The position numbers and the translations under genes were made by a program. Under the pieces are notes generated by a model. That model had not been told where the DNA came from, did no database searches, and worked only from the letters and a program-made list of their open reading frames with translations. Positions 63,526 through 64,000 of a stretch of 64,000 nt of DNA are shown in pieces. The stretch lies in NCBI GenBank assembly GCA_038400315.1, contig CP151667.1:806001-870000 (forward strand), written 5' to 3'. Origin of the DNA: Isosphaeraceae bacterium EP7. GTDB taxonomy: Bacteria > Planctomycetota > Planctomycetia > Isosphaerales > Isosphaeraceae. Each line of letters begins with the position of its first letter. The first letter of the stretch is position 1.

Positions 63526-64000
63526 TCACTCAGGGCGGCTGAACGAGTCGGCGTCGGCCTTGTCGAGCACCTTGAAGTCGGTGGTCTCCGCCTCGACGAA
63601 CTTCGACCCGGCGCGGGTGCTCGCGACCTTCGTGGGGATCTTGAGCCCGCTATAGTCCTTGTAGTCGGAGAAGGTCTCGACCTCGTCGACCGTCGAGCCG
63701 TCGAAGTTGACCACCTTCGCCGTCCGCTTCACGGGAAGGCCGGTCTCCTTGTCGAAGGAGAGCGTGAAGTCCTTGCCGTCGGGGCCGGTCGCCGTCAGCA
63801 CGGAGGCGGGCTTGCCGTCGACCTTCTCCTCGCCCTTCGACTCCACCTTGAAGCCCTTCCCCTTCAGCGCCAGGGGATTGTAGGTGACAACCTGAAGGTA
63901 GAGATTCTGGCGCTCGGTGCTCAGCTCCTGTTCGGACAGACCTTGCGTCTGGCCGTCGAACTTCCTCCAGCCCTTGTCGCCGTCCAGGACCGCCAGCACC
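63526..64000 (-). CDS. outer-membrane lipoprotein-sorting-like protein, partial (N-terminus beyond the right edge)
   Basis: The last 157 or so residues are visible. The beta-rich pattern (NPLALKGKGFKVESKGEEKV; GPDGKDFTLSFDKETGLPV; ETFSDYKDYSGLKIPTKV) resembles LolA/LolB-type or DUF4292-like half-barrel proteins that measure a lipid or covalent modification. The N-terminal signal sequence is not in the window, so the location is inferred. It ends at 63526, beside the shared terminator. Confidence 0.7.
   Translation of the reverse strand, partial: VLAVLDGDKGWRKFDGQTQGLSEQELSTERQNLYLQVVTYNPLALKGKGFKVESKGEEKVDGKPASVLTATGPDGKDFTLSFDKETGLPVKRTAKVVNFDGSTVDEVETFSDYKDYSGLKIPTKVASTRAGSKFVEAETTDFKVLDKADADSFSRPE

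Overview
The window is a continuous stretch of high-GC bacterial chromosome with no phage, insertion sequence, CRISPR array, rRNA or tRNA that I can see. The gene content points to Planctomycetota, probably an Isosphaeraceae-like lineage. The indicators are a sigma factor of the ECF type fused to a membrane segment and a long C-terminal extension, a cytochrome b fused to a diheme cytochrome c, DUF1573, ceramidase-like and DoxX-like proteins, a Gly/Met-rich secretin-like protein, GTG/TTG starts and weak Shine-Dalgarno signals. The lineage is inferred from this content and was not tested by a search.

Layout. 1-4232 (minus): fatty-acid and phospholipid genes plsX-fabD-fabG-acpP-fabF (fabF runs off the left edge; no fabH in the cluster). 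4556-7428 (minus): two reading frames joined at an A9 run that probably encode one long secretin-like/TPR protein. 7833-10258: small conserved proteins and a sugar-nucleotide epimerase. 10397-13961 (plus): nrnA, then a Rieske protein and the cytochrome b-c fusion. 13967-21740 (minus): polyprenyl synthase, moaC, a GT39-type transferase, recN, an esterase, a solitary DNA methyltransferase and a tRNA-binding protein. 21851-29914 (minus): a DUF962 protein, a tetraheme protein, a DUF1573 protein, rpoN, recR, ybaB, dnaX and the SRP RNA gene. 30341-40764: M16 protease, ECF-redoxin fusion, GH13 enzyme, GT25 transferase, a secreted hypothetical and an M29 aminopeptidase. 41021-46925 (plus): a secreted M28 peptidase overlapping a three-gene ABC importer. 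47006-55506: DUF4058, mdh, an MFS carrier, a cobalt/nickel ECF-type importer (cbiM-Q-O), a second epimerase and a WD40 protein. 55493-64000: ceramidase, small coiled-coil and membrane proteins, a hydrolase, yajQ, an RdgC-like gene and a gene cut by the right edge.

The strongest biological leads are: (1) a cytochrome b that keeps both ligands of the quinol-side heme but has Ala and Arg in place of both ligands of the second b heme; (2) two A-run slippery sites, one in dnaX that would make a gamma-like short form in the same place as in E. coli, and one that would fuse two adjacent frames into a 957-residue protein; (3) a membrane-anchored ECF sigma factor with a redoxin-like domain that lacks the catalytic cysteines; and (4) an ABC importer ATPase with a degenerate signature motif and Arg in place of the switch His. 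All residue claims were read from the translated sequence by eye. No alignments, searches or structure predictions were run.
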